Positions 25,377-33,401 of a stretch of 64,000 nucleotides of DNA are shown one piece after another. A program made the translations under genes and the position numbers. The stretch lies in assembly GCA_040839025.1 (NCBI GenBank), contig JBFPJN010000005.1:62001-126000 (forward strand), read 5' to 3'. Positions within the stretch are counted from its first letter, which is position 1. Each line of letters opens with the position of its first letter. Under the pieces are notes generated by a model. That model ran no database searches and was not told where the DNA came from. It worked only from the letters and a program-made list of their open reading frames with translations. Origin of the DNA: Alphaproteobacteria bacterium LSUCC0719. Its GTDB lineage: Bacteria > Pseudomonadota > Alphaproteobacteria > Puniceispirillales > Puniceispirillaceae.

Positions 25377-25903
25377 GTCTGTCTCGCTATGCGTCCACCA
25401 AAGATGTAAGCCAGTATCGCCACAGCGGTGATATCGAGGCTGAACAACGCATTCCACCCTGCCATCGAGAGTCCGAACAGGGACCATGGCACGTCGTCGC
25501 AGCGGACAACAGGCGTCGCCAGAAGCTGGTCGACCAGATCCGCCATATTCGCCCCCGACGCCAGATTTGCCGTGCATCCTGTCGGTCCGTCCCACAGTGA
25601 CCATTCGACCCCGGCGTGATAGCCGGCCACGGCAAAGCTTGCCAGCGCGGCGGCGGCGACGCCAAGCAGGCCTATACGGGCTGGCAGCATCAAACCCCCG
25701 ATACCGGCGGCGGCGATCACCCCGACATGCGCCCAGCGTTGCCAGATGCACAGGCTGCAGGGTGCCATGCCGCCGACATATTCAAACAGGAAAGCCCCGA
25801 TCAGAAGTGCGACCGAGATACCGGCGCAGATGATCAGCCCGTTTCGGGGCGCCAGGATTACCGACAGTTCGGCACCAAGCGAAGGGCGGGGTGCAGGTGT
25901 CAA
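25373..25903 (-). CDS. dsbB: Disulfide bond formation protein B
   Basis: This protein of about 176 residues has four membrane helices. The first periplasmic loop has the redox pair CSLC (GMAPCSLCIWQRWAH), and the second has Cys residues in GPTGCTANL and VVRCDDVPWSLFG. DsbB re-oxidises DsbA and passes electrons to quinone. The preferred start is a TTG at 25903 overlapping the yqaA stop as TTGA. There is no better start in a sensible position, since the region before it belongs to yqaA. Coupling with coq7 links quinone synthesis and quinone-dependent oxidation. Confidence 0.85.
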   Translation of the reverse strand: MTPAPRPSLGAELSVILAPRNGLIICAGISVALLIGAFLFEYVGGMAPCSLCIWQRWAHVGVIAAAGIGGLMLPARIGLLGVAAAALASFAVAGYHAGVEWSLWDGPTGCTANLASGANMADLVDQLLATPVVRCDDVPWSLFGLSMAGWNALFSLDITAVAILAYIFGGRIARQT

Positions 25904-26481
25904 TGGACCAGCCACAGCGCGCCTCCAATCAGAAAGACAAGTGTGCTGAGCAGGGCCATGACAATGCGCGCATCGCCATGGTGGCGGGCAATGCCGGCAA
26001 CAATGGCAAAGCGCAGGCCGCGACCGACAAGCGAGGTGGCAAGAAATGGCACCAGCGCAAAGCCGGCAATTCCGGCACTGACGGCGATAACCTTGTAGGG
26101 AAGCGGGGTGAAGGCGCCGATAAAGACAAGGATAATGCCAAAGGTGACGAACCCGTCCTGAACGGCGGCGAATTTCTCCGGCGCGGCAATGACATGTGGC
26201 AGCATGGCCAGGATCTGTTCGATGCCGACACCAAGACCCGCACCAAGCGCCCAGCCAAGCCCGCCACCAATGATCGAGGCGATGGTGCATCCAGCGGTCA
26301 GCCGGATCCATGCCGCAGGTCTGGCCAGCACCGTGGCGACCAGAAGCGGGTCGACGGGTATCGGGATGATGATCGATTCCAGCACCGCAAACAGCCACAT
26401 CAGACGTTCGGCGGCAGCCGTCCCGGCGATGCCTATGACATTGTCATACCGGTCTTTGCAGTAGCGCCAGAGTGATGTCAT
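25900..26481 (-). CDS. YqaA/DedA-type SNARE-associated (VTT domain) membrane protein
   Basis: This protein of about 193 residues has about five membrane segments. The re-entrant motif VLESIIIPIPVDPLLVATVLA and the later FIGAFTPLPYKVIAVSAG match the YqaA branch of the VTT/DedA family. These proteins are implicated in lipid flipping or membrane homeostasis; the exact substrate is not known. The start is ATG 26481 (a GTG one codon upstream is also possible), with GAGG upstream. First gene of the yqaA-dsbB-coq7 run, with successive stop/start overlaps. Confidence 0.85.
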   Translation of the reverse strand: MTSLWRYCKDRYDNVIGIAGTAAAERLMWLFAVLESIIIPIPVDPLLVATVLARPAAWIRLTAGCTIASIIGGGLGWALGAGLGVGIEQILAMLPHVIAAPEKFAAVQDGFVTFGIILVFIGAFTPLPYKVIAVSAGIAGFALVPFLATSLVGRGLRFAIVAGIARHHGDARIVMALLSTLVFLIGGALWLVH

Positions 26482-26499
26482 CACGGGCCTCGGTCAAAT

Positions 26500-26529
26500 C
26501 CCTGAGAGATGATGCCCTGAAAGATGATG
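26500..26529. repeat. Tandem duplication, 2 x 15 bp
   Basis: CCCTGAGAGATGATG is followed by CCCTGAAAGATGATG (one mismatch). It lies between tRNA-Leu and the yqaA start. Confidence 0.85.
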
Positions 26530-26537
26530 CAGGGTGA

Positions 26538-26624
26538 TGGTACGAGTGGGGGGACTCGAACCCCCAAGCCCTTGCGGGCGGTGGATTTTGAATCCACTGC
26601 GTCTACCAATTCCGCCACACTCGC
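26538..26624 (-). tRNA. tRNA-Leu (anticodon CAA)
   Basis: On the minus strand a full class II tRNA can be folded. The acceptor stem GCGAGTG / CACTCGT ends in A-CCA, with CCA encoded in the DNA at 26538-26540. The D-arm contains GGCGGAATTGGTAGACGC. The anticodon stem-loop has TGGATTCAAAATCCA with anticodon CAA. A long variable arm (CCGCCCGCAAGGGCTT) and a T-arm GGGGGTTCGAGTCCCCC follow. The first pair of the acceptor is G-U. It reads UUG leucine codons. Confidence 0.97.
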
Positions 26625-26641
26625 ATGTTCCAGCCACGGTA

Positions 26642-27340
26642 CTAACCGACCCCCCCGTCACTGGCAAGCCTCTGCTTGACATGTTGTGTCAGATTTTCCA
26701 GATGCGGATCCGAAATGCCATTCTCGCGAAGCGCTGCGACCGTATCGAAAAGATAGTCGCGGCATGGCCCGATAAAGCCGCTTGCGGCGGCGATCACGCC
26801 AGCCTCATCCTCGATCGACATCGGGGCGGCATAATTCGGTCGTTCCGGTCTGGCGACAAATCCGATCGCAGATTTGTGACCCTGCGGGGTATGCAGCGTC
26901 AGCCACCGCGCGCGATAGGCCATGGTGATCATCTCGCGACGCCACAGCAGATCAAGCTCGGAAATCGCCGTTTCGGGATTGAGCCGAAACCCAACCCCGG
27001 TGCAGCTGCCGCCGCGGTCAAGCGCCAGCACCAGCCCCGGACAGTCGGGCGATCCACGGCCAAGCCGTGTCCACAGGCAGAACCGCCGGTGATTGCCATA
27101 TATGCGGGCGGGTGATTGTTCGACATAGTCGATCACCGGATTGAAAATCAGGCTGCCATAGCCAAAAATCCAGATGTCGGAGCAATCGGCATCATCCGGG
27201 ACGAGCTGGCGGCGCGAGGCGTAAAGTTCGTCTTCAGACGCAATATCGACAGCACCGTCATTGCGCTCATTCGCCATTTTCATGATGGTGCCAGAAGCCA
27301 GGCTTTCGCGGGTAACTTTCAGGATTGGTTCATCCGTCAT
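26642..27340 (-). CDS. Gamma-glutamylcyclotransferase, ChaC-like
   Basis: This protein of about 232 residues has the ChaC signature IWIFGYGSLIFNP, followed by R-x-W/H segments and PGLVLALDRGGSCTGVGFRL; the catalytic Glu is probably in the LDLLWRREMI region. ChaC enzymes cleave glutathione to 5-oxoproline and Cys-Gly in the cytoplasm, which fits the presence of gshA in this window. The start at 27340 follows GAGG. The gene begins inside the last codons of the mscS gene (11-nt overlap), so the two are co-transcribed. Confidence 0.88.
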   Translation of the reverse strand: MTDEPILKVTRESLASGTIMKMANERNDGAVDIASEDELYASRRQLVPDDADCSDIWIFGYGSLIFNPVIDYVEQSPARIYGNHRRFCLWTRLGRGSPDCPGLVLALDRGGSCTGVGFRLNPETAISELDLLWRREMITMAYRARWLTLHTPQGHKSAIGFVARPERPNYAAPMSIEDEAGVIAAASGFIGPCRDYLFDTVAALRENGISDPHLENLTQHVKQRLASDGGVG

Positions 27341-28220
27341 AACCCTCGTCACCCTCCGCTGGCGAGGAACCGTCGCCAATATGGCGAATAACCCGTTGCG
27401 GGAAGGGAATATCGATTCCCCGCGCATCGAGAACACCTTTCAGCCTGCGGTTCAGGTCCCAGTAAAGATCAAAGAAATCATCATATTCCGCATAGGCGCG
27501 AAGCCGCACATTGATGGCGCTGTCGCCATAGCTGACAACCAGGAATCGCGGTGCCGGATCCGCCAGGACACGGGCATCCTCGGCAAGTTCCATCATCGCC
27601 GCCTCGACCTCGTCGAGGTTGCTGTCATAGCTGACGCCGATATCAAGATCGAGCCGCCTTGTGCCATAGCGCGCATGGTTGATGATATTGGATGTCCAGA
27701 TGGCCGAATTCGGCACGCTGATATACACATTGTCGAATGTGTCGATGATGGTGGTGAAAAGACCGATTTCCCGCACCGACCCGGACACGCCGGCAGCCTC
27801 GACCCAGTCCCCGATCTTGAAAGGCCGCAGAAACAGCAGCATCAGCCCCGCGGCAACATTCGACAATGTACCCTGCAGGGCCAGGCCGATGGCAAGGCCG
27901 GCGGCACCGAGAACGGCGATGATCGATGTTGTCTCAACCCCGAAATTGCCAAGGGTAACGACGACAGTAAGCGTCAGGATCAGATACCGCACAAGCGCGG
28001 CCAGGATCGGGGCCAGCGTCTTGTCGAAGCGGCTTGATCCTGTCAGCCAGTCGCGAAGCATCGCACTGGACCGCCGCGACGCCCACACGCCGATGATGAT
28101 GGTGATCAGTGCCGCCAGAAAGTTCAGCCCATATTCGGTGGCCAGGGTCAGCGTCTGTTCGGTCAACAATGTCGACACGCCAAGACTGTCTGAAAGTGTG
28201 CTGAGAGATATGTCGTTCAT
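27330..28220 (-). CDS. mscS: Small-conductance mechanosensitive channel, MscS family
   Basis: This protein of about 296 residues has three N-terminal helices. The pore helix is GAAGLAIGLALQGTLSNVAAGL, followed by FRPFKIGDWVEAAGVSGSVREIGLF and the VPNSAIWTSNIINH beta-domain signature. It releases solutes under hypo-osmotic stress. The start is taken at ATG 28220 (AGGG 7 nt upstream); ATG 28265 would add 15 residues. The open frame upstream is not protein-like. It overlaps the ChaC-like gene. Confidence 0.92.
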   Translation of the reverse strand: MNDISLSTLSDSLGVSTLLTEQTLTLATEYGLNFLAALITIIIGVWASRRSSAMLRDWLTGSSRFDKTLAPILAALVRYLILTLTVVVTLGNFGVETTSIIAVLGAAGLAIGLALQGTLSNVAAGLMLLFLRPFKIGDWVEAAGVSGSVREIGLFTTIIDTFDNVYISVPNSAIWTSNIINHARYGTRRLDLDIGVSYDSNLDEVEAAMMELAEDARVLADPAPRFLVVSYGDSAINVRLRAYAEYDDFFDLYWDLNRRLKGVLDARGIDIPFPQRVIRHIGDGSSPAEGDEGYDG

Positions 28221-28425
28221 GCCGCGACCCTGCAGTTGCGAAATCGGATGCCCCGGATTGATCATCTGCACCGGACGCCCTTGGTGTGAAGTATAGACGC
28301 GGCCCCTGTCATCGCCAACCTCTGCTGGAGGCGGAGCGGCAATTCGCCCGACAGCTGGCAGCTTCCGGTCTCTTCCGTCAGCCTGACAGGTTCTGCCGAC
28401 GCAGAAATTAAAGCACGTTCGAGCG

Positions 28426-28455
28426 TTGATATTCGGGCAGGTTGCACGATATAGT
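28426..28455 (+). promoter_or_regulatory. Candidate sigma-70-type promoter for ribF
   Basis: TTGATA (28426-28431) and TATAGT (28450-28455) are spaced by 18 nt. A start site about 7 nt after the -10 box would fall at or within 2 nt of the ribF ATG (28464), giving a leaderless or nearly leaderless mRNA. No ribosome site precedes ribF, which fits. Confidence 0.45.
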
Positions 28456-28463
28456 GCCGCGCC

Positions 28464-29447
28464 ATGGATCCTAGCTACAATCAAAACTGCGAAACCATCG
28501 ACTGGAGTGTCGGCCACCCCCCTCTGGGTGGGCCGGAGCTGGTTGCCGCAATCGGAAATTTCGACGGTGTCCACCGCGGGCATGCCGAGGTGATCTCGTC
28601 TGCCATCGAAGCGGCGCGGGCGCATGGCCTTGCCTCGGCGGTTGTCACCTTTGATCCCCACCCTCGTGAATTTTTCCGGCAGGATGACGCGCCGTTCCAC
28701 CTTGCCGACAGGCAGGAAAAGGACAGGCTGATCTCGGCCCTTGGTGTCAGCCGGATCATCCATGTCAGATTCGATGACAATCTGCGCTGCACCGATGCCG
28801 CGGGCTTTGTTACATCGGTGCTGCCGGCGCTGGGCGTAAAGGCGCTGTTTGCCGGGTCGGACTTTGCCTTTGGTCGCGGGCGTGGCGGGGATATCGCAAC
28901 GATCAATGACATTGGTGCCGGTATCGGCATCAGCGCCACCGCTGTGCCGTTGCTGTCCGATCCCAACAGCGCCGTAATCACATCAAGCCGTGTGCGGGCC
29001 GCCCTTCAGGATGGTGAACCGGAGCGTGCGGCAGAAATGCTGGGCCATGACTGGTCGGTGACGGGTGTTGTGCAGCTTGGCGACCAGCGGGGTCGCACCA
29101 TCGGGTTTCCGACAGCCAACATCCCGCTCGGCAATCTGCTGCATCCGGCCTTCGGGGTCTATGCGGTTCAGATCTATGACGCGGCGCCGGGCCAGCCATT
29201 CCGGCTTCTCGGCAATGGTGTGGCCAATATCGGCGTGCGACCGACAGTCGAGGATCGCGGCGTGCTGTGCGAGGCGCATCTGTTCGACCAGCAGCCCGAC
29301 CTTTATGGACGCCGGCTTGCCATTGGCCTGAAATCCTTTATCCGCCCCGAGCGCAAATTTACCGGCATTGATGAATTGACGGCCCAGATTGCAAAGGATG
29401 CCCGCGCGGCGCGGGCCCTTCTGCCCCCCATCAGACAGACAGCCTGA
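28464..29447 (+). CDS. ribF: Bifunctional riboflavin kinase / FAD synthetase
   Basis: This protein has 327 residues in two domains. The N-terminal nucleotidyltransferase domain has AAIGNFDGVHRGHAEVI, VTFDPHP and the later SSRVRAALQDGE. The C-terminal kinase domain has GDQRGRTIGFPTANI, GVYAV and NIGVRPTV. It converts riboflavin to FMN and then FAD. No ribosome site is visible before ATG 28464, but a promoter-like pair ends 9 nt upstream. It is the first gene of a plus-strand run with ileS, lspA, bamF and mutL. Confidence 0.96.
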   Translation: MDPSYNQNCETIDWSVGHPPLGGPELVAAIGNFDGVHRGHAEVISSAIEAARAHGLASAVVTFDPHPREFFRQDDAPFHLADRQEKDRLISALGVSRIIHVRFDDNLRCTDAAGFVTSVLPALGVKALFAGSDFAFGRGRGGDIATINDIGAGIGISATAVPLLSDPNSAVITSSRVRAALQDGEPERAAEMLGHDWSVTGVVQLGDQRGRTIGFPTANIPLGNLLHPAFGVYAVQIYDAAPGQPFRLLGNGVANIGVRPTVEDRGVLCEAHLFDQQPDLYGRRLAIGLKSFIRPERKFTGIDELTAQIAKDARAARALLPPIRQTA

Positions 29448-29509
29448 ATAGACCAGCCGCCAGGTCAGAGCCTGCCGGACAAGATGATTGGAAAGCGAGA
29501 CAGCTTGCG

Positions 29510-32305
29510 ATGAGTTACAAAGAAACGGTGTTCCTTCCGCGGACCGACTTTCCAATGCGGGGTGGCCTGCCACAAAAAGAACCCGAAATCCTGGCCCAGT
29601 GGCAGCAGATCGATATCTACAGGCGGCTTCGCGAAACCCGCGCCGATGCCGAACTTTTCGTGCTTCACGACGGTCCGCCCTATGCCAACGGGCAGCTTCA
29701 TATCGGCCACGCGCTGAACAAGATCCTCAAGGATGTCATCAACCGGTCACAGTCGATGCTTGGCAAGAATGCCAACTATGTACCTGGCTGGGACTGTCAT
29801 GGTCTGCCGATCGAATGGAAGATCGAGGAGCAATACCGCAAGAAGGGCAAGGACAAGGACGAGGTGCCGGTCAAGGAATTCCGTCAGGAATGCCGTGATT
29901 TCGCCGCCCACTGGCTTGCCGTGCAGTCCGATGAATTCCAGCGCCTTGGTGTGCTTGGTGACTGGGACAACCCCTATACGACGATGGCCTTTGAAGCCGA
30001 GGCGACAATCGCCGGCGAACTGGGACGCCTGGTGATGGATGGCAGCCTCTATCGCGGTGCCAAGCCGGTGATGTGGTCACCGGTCGAGAAGACGGCGCTT
30101 GCCGAGGCGGAAATCGAATATCAGGATCATACCTCTGTCACCATCTATGCGCGCTTTCCGGTGCAGACACCAAGCCATCCGGCGCTGGAAGGTGCGAACA
30201 TCGTTATCTGGACAACGACCCCTTGGACCATGCCGGGCAACCGGGCGATGGCCTGCGGTGCCGACATCGACTATTCGGTATTGCGGATCACCGCGCTGGA
30301 CGAGGGGGCGCTGGCGACCAGGGGTGATGTGATCTGTCTGGCGACGGATCTTGTTGCCGAGGTGACAGCCGCCATCGGCATTGCCGAAACCGAAACGCTG
30401 GCGACACTGAAAGGCACCGATATCGAAGGCACGGTCTCGCGTCATCCGATGCATGAGCATGGCTATGACCATGACGTGCCGATGCTGCTTGCCGATTATG
30501 TCACCACCGAGCAGGGAACAGGCTTTGTCCATATCGCCCCGGGTCACGGTGTCGAGGATTACGAACTGGCGCATCTTGAACATGGCATCCCGCTTCCCGA
30601 CACGGTGGCGGAGGATGGCAGTCTGATGGACCATCTGCCGGTCTTTGCAGGCCTTCATGTGTTGCGTGACAATCAGAAGATCGCCGAGATCATGGCGGAA
30701 CATGGCGGTGTGATCGGCATCGGCAAGCTTTTCCATTCCTATCCGCATTCCTGGCGGTCCAAGGCACCGCTTGTCTATCGCAATACGGCGCAATGGTTCG
30801 TGTCCATGGAATCGCATGGCCTTCGCGCCACCGCCGTTGCCGAACTTGGCAAGACAGCTTTCTATCCGCCGGCTGGCCAGCGTCGCCTGACCTCGATGAT
30901 CGAGCAGCGTCCCGACTGGTGCCTGTCGCGCCAGCGCGCCTGGGGCGTGCCGCTCACCATCTTTGTCAACAAGGCCACCGGCGAGCCGCTTCGTGATCAG
31001 GCGGTGATCGACCGCGTTGTCTCCGCGATGCGCGAGGAAGGCGCTGATTGCTGGTTCGCCTCGGATTCATCGCGCTTCCTCGGGCCGGACTACAATCCCG
31101 ATGATTTTGAAAAGGTCGTCGACATTCTCGATGTCTGGTTTGACTCCGGCTCGACGCACGCCTTCGTGCTGGAAGAACGTGACGATCTGGCAAGCCCGGC
31201 CGACCTCTATCTCGAAGGCTCGGACCAGCATCGTGGCTGGTTCCATTCATCGCTGCTGCAATCCTGCGCGACACGCGGTGTTGCGCCGTACAAGGGTGTG
31301 CTGACACATGGTTTCGTGCTGGATGAACAGGGCCGCAAGATGTCAAAATCGCTTGGCAATGTGGTCACGCCCCAGAAGATCATGGACCAGAATGGTGCCG
31401 ATATCCTGCGGTTGTGGGTGGTCAGTTCCGATTATTACAATGATCTGCGGATTGGGCCGGAAATCATCAAGCGGACAACCGACAGCTATCGCCGGTTCCG
31501 CAACACGCTTCGCTATCTTCTCGGCGCGCTGGATGGCTTTACCGCTGACGAGGCCGTGGGTCATGATCAGATGCCGGCTCTCGAGCGGTGGGTTCTGCAC
31601 CGGCTGGCGGAGATTGACGATCGTATCCGTGTGCTGACCGAAGGGTATGATTTCCACGGCATCTTCACCGAGCTTCACACCCTGTGCAACAGCGATCTGT
31701 CGGCCTTCTATTTCGAAATCCGCAAGGATCGCCTGTATTGTGACGCGCTGGATTCGGTCGAGCGCCGCGCCTGCCGGACAGTGATGAACGAGGTGTTCGA
31801 ACGGCTGACGGCGTGGCTGGCGCCCATTCTGTGTTTCACCGCCGAGGAAGCCTGGCAGTCGCGGGTTCAGGACATGGAAAACTCGGTCCATCTTCGCAGC
31901 TATGATGCGATTCCCGCGGCCTGGCTTGATCCGGCGCTTGGCGCGCGCTGGGACTCTATCCGGCAGGTTCGTCAGGTGGTGACAAGCGCGCTTGAGACAG
32001 CGCGTAATGACGGCGCCATCGGGGCCTCGCTTCAGGCGGCCCCGACCGTGCATGTAAGTGCCGATCTTGCGGCCGCCTTCGAGGGCGAGGATGCGGCAAG
32101 TCTTTTCATCACCTCGGCTGCGGATATCAGCACCGACGCGGCACCTGCCGACGCTTTTCGGCTGGAAGGTGTCAAGGATGTGGCGGTGGCCTTCGCCACG
32201 GCCAGCGGTGACAAATGTGCCCGGTGCTGGCGGGTCATGCCGGAGGTCACGGACAGTCAGGAAATCTGTCAGCGCTGCGATGATGTGGTGAATGCAGGAA
32301 CCTGA
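29510..32305 (+). CDS. ileS: Isoleucyl-tRNA synthetase
   Basis: This 931-residue class I synthetase has HIGHALNKILKD near residue 65, the CP1 editing domain with TTPWTMPGN, GWFHSSLLQS and KMSKSLGNVV. The C-terminal zinc finger CARCW...CQRC is of the bacterial IleRS type. It charges tRNA-Ile in the cytoplasm. The last 14 nt overlap the start of lspA, the classic ileS-lspA pairing in proteobacteria. Confidence 0.98.
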   Translation: MSYKETVFLPRTDFPMRGGLPQKEPEILAQWQQIDIYRRLRETRADAELFVLHDGPPYANGQLHIGHALNKILKDVINRSQSMLGKNANYVPGWDCHGLPIEWKIEEQYRKKGKDKDEVPVKEFRQECRDFAAHWLAVQSDEFQRLGVLGDWDNPYTTMAFEAEATIAGELGRLVMDGSLYRGAKPVMWSPVEKTALAEAEIEYQDHTSVTIYARFPVQTPSHPALEGANIVIWTTTPWTMPGNRAMACGADIDYSVLRITALDEGALATRGDVICLATDLVAEVTAAIGIAETETLATLKGTDIEGTVSRHPMHEHGYDHDVPMLLADYVTTEQGTGFVHIAPGHGVEDYELAHLEHGIPLPDTVAEDGSLMDHLPVFAGLHVLRDNQKIAEIMAEHGGVIGIGKLFHSYPHSWRSKAPLVYRNTAQWFVSMESHGLRATAVAELGKTAFYPPAGQRRLTSMIEQRPDWCLSRQRAWGVPLTIFVNKATGEPLRDQAVIDRVVSAMREEGADCWFASDSSRFLGPDYNPDDFEKVVDILDVWFDSGSTHAFVLEERDDLASPADLYLEGSDQHRGWFHSSLLQSCATRGVAPYKGVLTHGFVLDEQGRKMSKSLGNVVTPQKIMDQNGADILRLWVVSSDYYNDLRIGPEIIKRTTDSYRRFRNTLRYLLGALDGFTADEAVGHDQMPALERWVLHRLAEIDDRIRVLTEGYDFHGIFTELHTLCNSDLSAFYFEIRKDRLYCDALDSVERRACRTVMNEVFERLTAWLAPILCFTAEEAWQSRVQDMENSVHLRSYDAIPAAWLDPALGARWDSIRQVRQVVTSALETARNDGAIGASLQAAPTVHVSADLAAAFEGEDAASLFITSAADISTDAAPADAFRLEGVKDVAVAFATASGDKCARCWRVMPEVTDSQEICQRCDDVVNAGT

Positions 32306-32792
32306 CGATACACAAGGGCTGAATGGCCGCCGTCCGGTGCTGGTGACCGGGCTGGCGGTGCTTGTCGCCGACCTGGTGACCAAACAGCTGATGCTCGGCT
32401 GGATCTTCGATCCGCCGCAACGTGTTGAAGTCCTGCCGTTCCTGAATTTCGTGCCTGTCTGGAATCCCGGCATCAGTTTCGGCATGCTGGCCGACGCCGG
32501 CGGCGTGATGCCGCTGCTGTTGACTGTGCTGGCTTTTGCGGTGGCGGCATGGATGGTCTGGAAGGCGCCGGCTTTTCAACGACTGGAACGCTTTGGGGCC
32601 GGGTTGATCGCCGGCGGTGCTGTTGGCAACGCACTGGATCGTGTTCGCTTTGGCAAGGTGGTTGATTTTATCGACGTTTATGTTCAAACATGGCATTGGC
32701 CGGCGTTCAATATCGCCGACGCCGCGATTACTGTCGGGGCGTTGTTGTGGATCGTCAGCCTGTTTGTCGAGCGAGAGAATGGACCGACATGA
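32292..32792 (+). CDS. lspA: Lipoprotein signal peptidase (signal peptidase II)
   Basis: This 166-residue inner-membrane aspartic protease has four helices. Catalytic Asp116 is in GNALDRVRFGKVVDF and Asp143 in FNIADAAI. It removes signal peptides from diacylglyceryl prolipoproteins, one of which, the BamF-like protein, is encoded by the next gene. The start lies within the ileS coding end. Confidence 0.96.
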   Translation: MQEPDDTQGLNGRRPVLVTGLAVLVADLVTKQLMLGWIFDPPQRVEVLPFLNFVPVWNPGISFGMLADAGGVMPLLLTVLAFAVAAWMVWKAPAFQRLERFGAGLIAGGAVGNALDRVRFGKVVDFIDVYVQTWHWPAFNIADAAITVGALLWIVSLFVERENGPT

Positions 32793-33397
32793 CCTATTCG
32801 AACAATCCGGCCCTGGCTGGTGCAGACCACAACAATCCCCGGATACGCCGCCGCGCCGGTCGTGTGGCGGTAACCTGCCTCCTGCTTGCCGGGTTCGGGC
32901 TTGCGGCCAGCGGATGCACCGGGTTTCGCAAGGCCATCGGCGAGGAAAAATCATCGCCTGATGAATTCGAGGTGGTTGTCCGCCCCCCATTGTCGCTGCC
33001 CCCGAATTTCTTTGCCAGCTCGAAACAGCTGACCGAAACCGCGCCGAAGGCTGCCACGTCGAATGACAGCCCGATCGATGCACGGTCGGTTGCCGCCGCC
33101 GCTCTCGGGGCGAGCGAGGGCAGGGCGGCCGACAATTACGAGCAGCTGTTCAATTTTGCCGCGGTGCCCGAAAACATCCGCGAAATTGTTGACGAGGAAA
33201 CCTACGGCATCCGTTTCGAAAGACGCATCCCGTTGCAGATCCTGTTTGGCGGCCTTCCGGATATCGGGCCTGTGCTTGACAAATTCGCCGAGGATCAGCG
33301 GCTTCGCCGTGCTATTCGTGAAGGCAAGTCCGCCACCGATGGCGGATCGCCGGCGCTGGACGTTCTCGATGACAAGTCGGTAACGATCGGCAACTAG
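32789..33397 (+). CDS. bamF: DUF3035 lipoprotein, BamF-like subunit of the outer-membrane assembly machine
   Basis: This protein of about 202 residues has a lipobox LAASGC (lipidated Cys near residue 43) after a basic N-terminus. A conserved stretch PDEFEVVVRPPLSLPPNF marks DUF3035 proteins, which in Caulobacter are part of the BAM complex. The rest is polar and probably periplasmic. The start overlaps the lspA stop as ATGA. The larger open frame upstream belongs to the lspA region. Family identity is good; BAM membership is inferred from the Caulobacter work. Confidence 0.8.
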   Translation: MTYSNNPALAGADHNNPRIRRRAGRVAVTCLLLAGFGLAASGCTGFRKAIGEEKSSPDEFEVVVRPPLSLPPNFFASSKQLTETAPKAATSNDSPIDARSVAAAALGASEGRAADNYEQLFNFAAVPENIREIVDEETYGIRFERRIPLQILFGGLPDIGPVLDKFAEDQRLRRAIREGKSATDGGSPALDVLDDKSVTIGN

Positions 33398-33401
33398 CCA
33401 T

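Noticed and set aside
26494-26682. 62-codon open frame on the minus strand
   Set aside because: It covers tRNA-Leu and only reads through tRNA sequence.
28262-28465. 67-codon minus-strand frame upstream of ribF
   Set aside because: Its start overlaps the ribF ATG by palindromic CCATGG and would lie across the ribF promoter; no ribosome site or family.
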